14,208 bases of DNA. It comes from an uncultured Sphingobium sp. Lineage in GTDB: Bacteria > Pseudomonadota > Alphaproteobacteria > Sphingomonadales > Sphingomonadaceae. This document shows positions 12,489-14,208 of the stretch, piece after piece. How positions within the stretch are numbered: position 1 is the stretch's first letter; each line of letters begins with the position of its first letter. The notes under the pieces are model-generated. The model had not been told where the DNA came from. It saw nothing but the letters and a program-made list of their open reading frames with translations, and did no database searches. Both the position numbers and the translations under genes were made by a program. The DNA is taken from positions 1-14,208 of the forward strand of contig CAMLFF010000048.1 of assembly GCA_946479185.1 (NCBI GenBank), given 5' to 3'.

Positions 12489-13997
12489 TCAGCCAAAGTC
12501 GTGAACGCCTTCAAGCCGCATGCACACCGCTTTGGGCTCGGTGAACGCGTGGACCGCCTCGGTGCCAAATTCGCGGCCAAGGCCGGACATTTTGCTGCCT
12601 CCGAATGGCATGGATAGGTCCAGCACATTATGGGTGTTCAGCCACACCGTGCCTGCCTCGATCCGCTCGGCCAGCACATGAGCATGGTCCAGATTGCGGG
12701 TCCAGATGCTGGCGGCAAGGCCAAAGGGCGTGTCGTTGGCCAGCGGCACAATCTGCGCCCGGTCCGTAATGCGGGTTGCGCAGACCACCGGGCCAAAAAT
12801 TTCCTCACGCATCACGGTCATGCCGGGCGTCACGTCCGCCAGCACTGTTGGCCGATAATGCCAGCCTGCGCCATCGCCTGCCACGCCGCCCGCGATCACA
12901 TTCGCGCCCTCGGCCACGCCTGCATTTACCAGGCTGCTCACCTTGTCGCGCTGTCGCATCGAGATGAGCGGACCGACCTGCGTTGCCATGTCGAAGGGCG
13001 AGCCGAGCTGCAGCCCGTCCGCAATCTTCGCGACGCCATTCAGCACGGCATCATAGATCCCATCTTCGATCAGCAGCCGCGAACCGGCAGTGCAAATCTG
13101 GCCGGAGTTGGAGAAGATGGCCGCTGCCGCGCCGGGAATGGCGCGTTCAAGATCGGCATCGGCCAGGATGATCGTGGGCGATTTGCCGCCCAGTTCCAGC
13201 GTGACGCGCTTCATCGTTTTGGCGGATGCGGCCAATATGCTCTGGCCCGTCGCCGTCGATCCGGTGAAGGCAATCTTGCGGACGAGCGGATGATCCACCA
13301 GCGCGGCTCCCGCCTCAGCGCCTGTGCCGGTCACGATATTCACCGCGCCTGCCGGGAAGCCCGCCTCTGCGATCAACTCGCCTAGCCGCAGCGTGGTGAG
13401 CGAGCTTTCCTCCGATGGTTTGAGCACCACCGTGCACCCAAAGGCGATGGCGGGGGCGATCTTCTGGATGGCCTGACCGATGGGGAAATTCCACGGCGTG
13501 ATGCCGCCAATCACGCCAATCGGGCGACGCTGGGTGTAGGCGCGATAGACCGCATCTTCGGGCATCAGCGGATTATGCGTTACATATTCGCCAGTGATCT
13601 TGGAGGCCCAGCCCGCAAAATAGCGCAGGCCATCGATGGTGAACTGCAGATCAATATTGCGCGTCACAAACAGCAGCTTGCCGCTATCGAGCGATTCCAG
13701 CGCGGCCAGCTCTTCGCGATGTTTTTCCACCAGCAGGGCGAGATTTTCGAGCAGTCGCCCTCGATCAAGCGGACGCATCGCCCGCCAGATCTTGCTCTCA
13801 AAACAGCGATGTGCAGCCTGAACCGCGCGGTCGACATCCTCGCGGCTGCAGGCGGGGAAGGACATGATCTTGTTGCCCGTGGCCGGATCGAGCGCGTCGA
13901 TCATCCGGTCCGAGCCACGCGGTTCGATCAGTTCGCCATCCAGCAACAGCCGTCCGCTCGGAAGGGTGATCGGGGGGCGGATATCAGGTTGAGACAT
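12489..13997 (-). CDS. NAD(P)-dependent aldehyde dehydrogenase
   Basis: The 502-residue product matches the usual ALDH length. The ATG at 13997 has GGAAGAA just upstream. All catalytic elements are present: Asn170 in TPWNFP, Lys193 in VLKPSE, the glycine turn FTGSTATG, general base Glu268 in LELGGKSP, and nucleophile Cys302 in SGQICTAGSR. EEIFGPV and the C-terminal PFGGSKMSGLGRE are standard. It oxidises an aldehyde to an acid in the cytoplasm. The similarity is to betaine/gamma-aminobutyraldehyde/phenylacetaldehyde types, which I cannot separate by eye. Its gene overlaps the end of a permease gene by 14 bases in another frame, so the two are probably one operon, and a deaminating flavoprotein is encoded nearby on the other strand. 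The likely role is disposing of the amine-derived aldehyde. Confidence 0.95.
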   Translation of the reverse strand: MSQPDIRPPITLPSGRLLLDGELIEPRGSDRMIDALDPATGNKIMSFPACSREDVDRAVQAAHRCFESKIWRAMRPLDRGRLLENLALLVEKHREELAALESLDSGKLLFVTRNIDLQFTIDGLRYFAGWASKITGEYVTHNPLMPEDAVYRAYTQRRPIGVIGGITPWNFPIGQAIQKIAPAIAFGCTVVLKPSEESSLTTLRLGELIAEAGFPAGAVNIVTGTGAEAGAALVDHPLVRKIAFTGSTATGQSILAASAKTMKRVTLELGGKSPTIILADADLERAIPGAAAAIFSNSGQICTAGSRLLIEDGIYDAVLNGVAKIADGLQLGSPFDMATQVGPLISMRQRDKVSSLVNAGVAEGANVIAGGVAGDGAGWHYRPTVLADVTPGMTVMREEIFGPVVCATRITDRAQIVPLANDTPFGLAASIWTRNLDHAHVLAERIEAGTVWLNTHNVLDLSMPFGGSKMSGLGREFGTEAVHAFTEPKAVCMRLEGVHDFG

Positions 13998-14208
13998 GGC
14001 TTCTTCCAGGCTGAATTTCAGGGGGCAGGGCGGCGGCGACAAGGTCGCCTTCGACATGGGTGGAGCCAACCCGCGCATAAACATCGGGTCGGTTCTTGCG
14101 CAGCCACAGGCCATGCAGCAGACCAATCGCGATCAGTCCGACGAACAGGAAGGGCAGCCGGTTGACGATGGCGAGATCCGTGCCGGTAAGGGCGGAATAA
14201 TTGGCAAG
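13984..14208 (-). CDS. APC-type amino-acid/amine permease, C-terminal end (partial)
   Basis: The frame entering from the right edge gives 74 residues, ending at a TGA at 13986-13984. It contains one clear membrane helix (LPFLFVGLIAIGLLHGLWL) followed by RKNRPDVYARVG and a hydrophilic tail, like the last helix and tail of amino acid-polyamine-organocation permeases. The tail overlaps the first 14 bases of the aldehyde dehydrogenase gene in a different frame, so the permease stop lies past the dehydrogenase ATG. Import of the amine or amino acid processed by the neighbouring enzymes is a reasonable inference. Only the end is visible, so the family call is moderate. Confidence 0.6.
   Translation of the reverse strand, partial: LANYSALTGTDLAIVNRLPFLFVGLIAIGLLHGLWLRKNRPDVYARVGSTHVEGDLVAAALPPEIQPGRSHVST

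Noticed and set aside
14001..14126. N-terminal extension of the aldehyde dehydrogenase to a start at 14126
   Set aside because: The extra 43 residues are Cys/Met/Pro-rich and unlike any ALDH, while the other frame there encodes a credible permease tail and the ATG at 13997 has a good ribosome site.

Overview
The window is high-GC, densely coded DNA with the look of an alphaproteobacterium of the sphingomonad group (Sphingobium / Novosphingobium / Sphingopyxis type). I infer this from the style of the TonB-dependent receptor, its PepSY-type neighbour, the paired four-helix membrane proteins and the Abhydrolase_10-type protein. No RNA genes, insertion sequences, CRISPR arrays or phage genes were seen. 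The genus assignment is inference.

Layout. (1) 1-2502, + strand: the end of a PepSY-associated membrane protein, then a complete TonB-dependent outer-membrane receptor closed by a strong, probably bidirectional, hairpin terminator. (2) 2518-4333, - strand: a tightly coupled three-gene operon. In transcription order it encodes a c-type cytochrome lipoprotein with a C-terminal CTACH, a HupE/UreJ-like polytopic protein with the H-x5-D-H motif, and a single-helix anchored periplasmic protein. Both junctions are ATGA overlaps. (3) 4334-5693: a 312-base divergent control region containing a PhoB-box-like tandem repeat, then two tandem paralogous four-helix membrane proteins (DUF6644-like) facing away from the cytochrome operon. 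(4) 5694-7316: an intergenic stretch with two strong hairpins, then an exported Abhydrolase_10-type protein whose expected nucleophile serine appears to be alanine. (5) 7321-8412, - strand: an AraC-family regulator with an Arabinose_bd-type N-terminal domain, divergent from the next operon. (6) 8558-12474, + strand: ornithine-cyclodeaminase/mu-crystallin-like protein, Rid-family protein lacking the catalytic arginine, DAO-type FAD oxidoreductase, and an EamA/DMT transporter with no ordinary start codon. (7) 12489-14208, - strand: aldehyde dehydrogenase preceded by, and overlapping, the end of an APC-type permease gene.

How the genes may work together. Regions 5-7 read as an amine or amino-acid catabolic island. 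The permease would import the substrate, the DAO flavoprotein with the mu-crystallin-like and Rid partners would deaminate it, the aldehyde dehydrogenase would oxidise the resulting aldehyde, EamA would export or exchange a metabolite, and the AraC protein would switch the set on. Regions 2-3 look like a distinct membrane/redox or metal-handling module of unknown function, which is the best candidate here for an undescribed system. The substrates of the receptor, hydrolase, oxidase and both transporters cannot be told from sequence alone.
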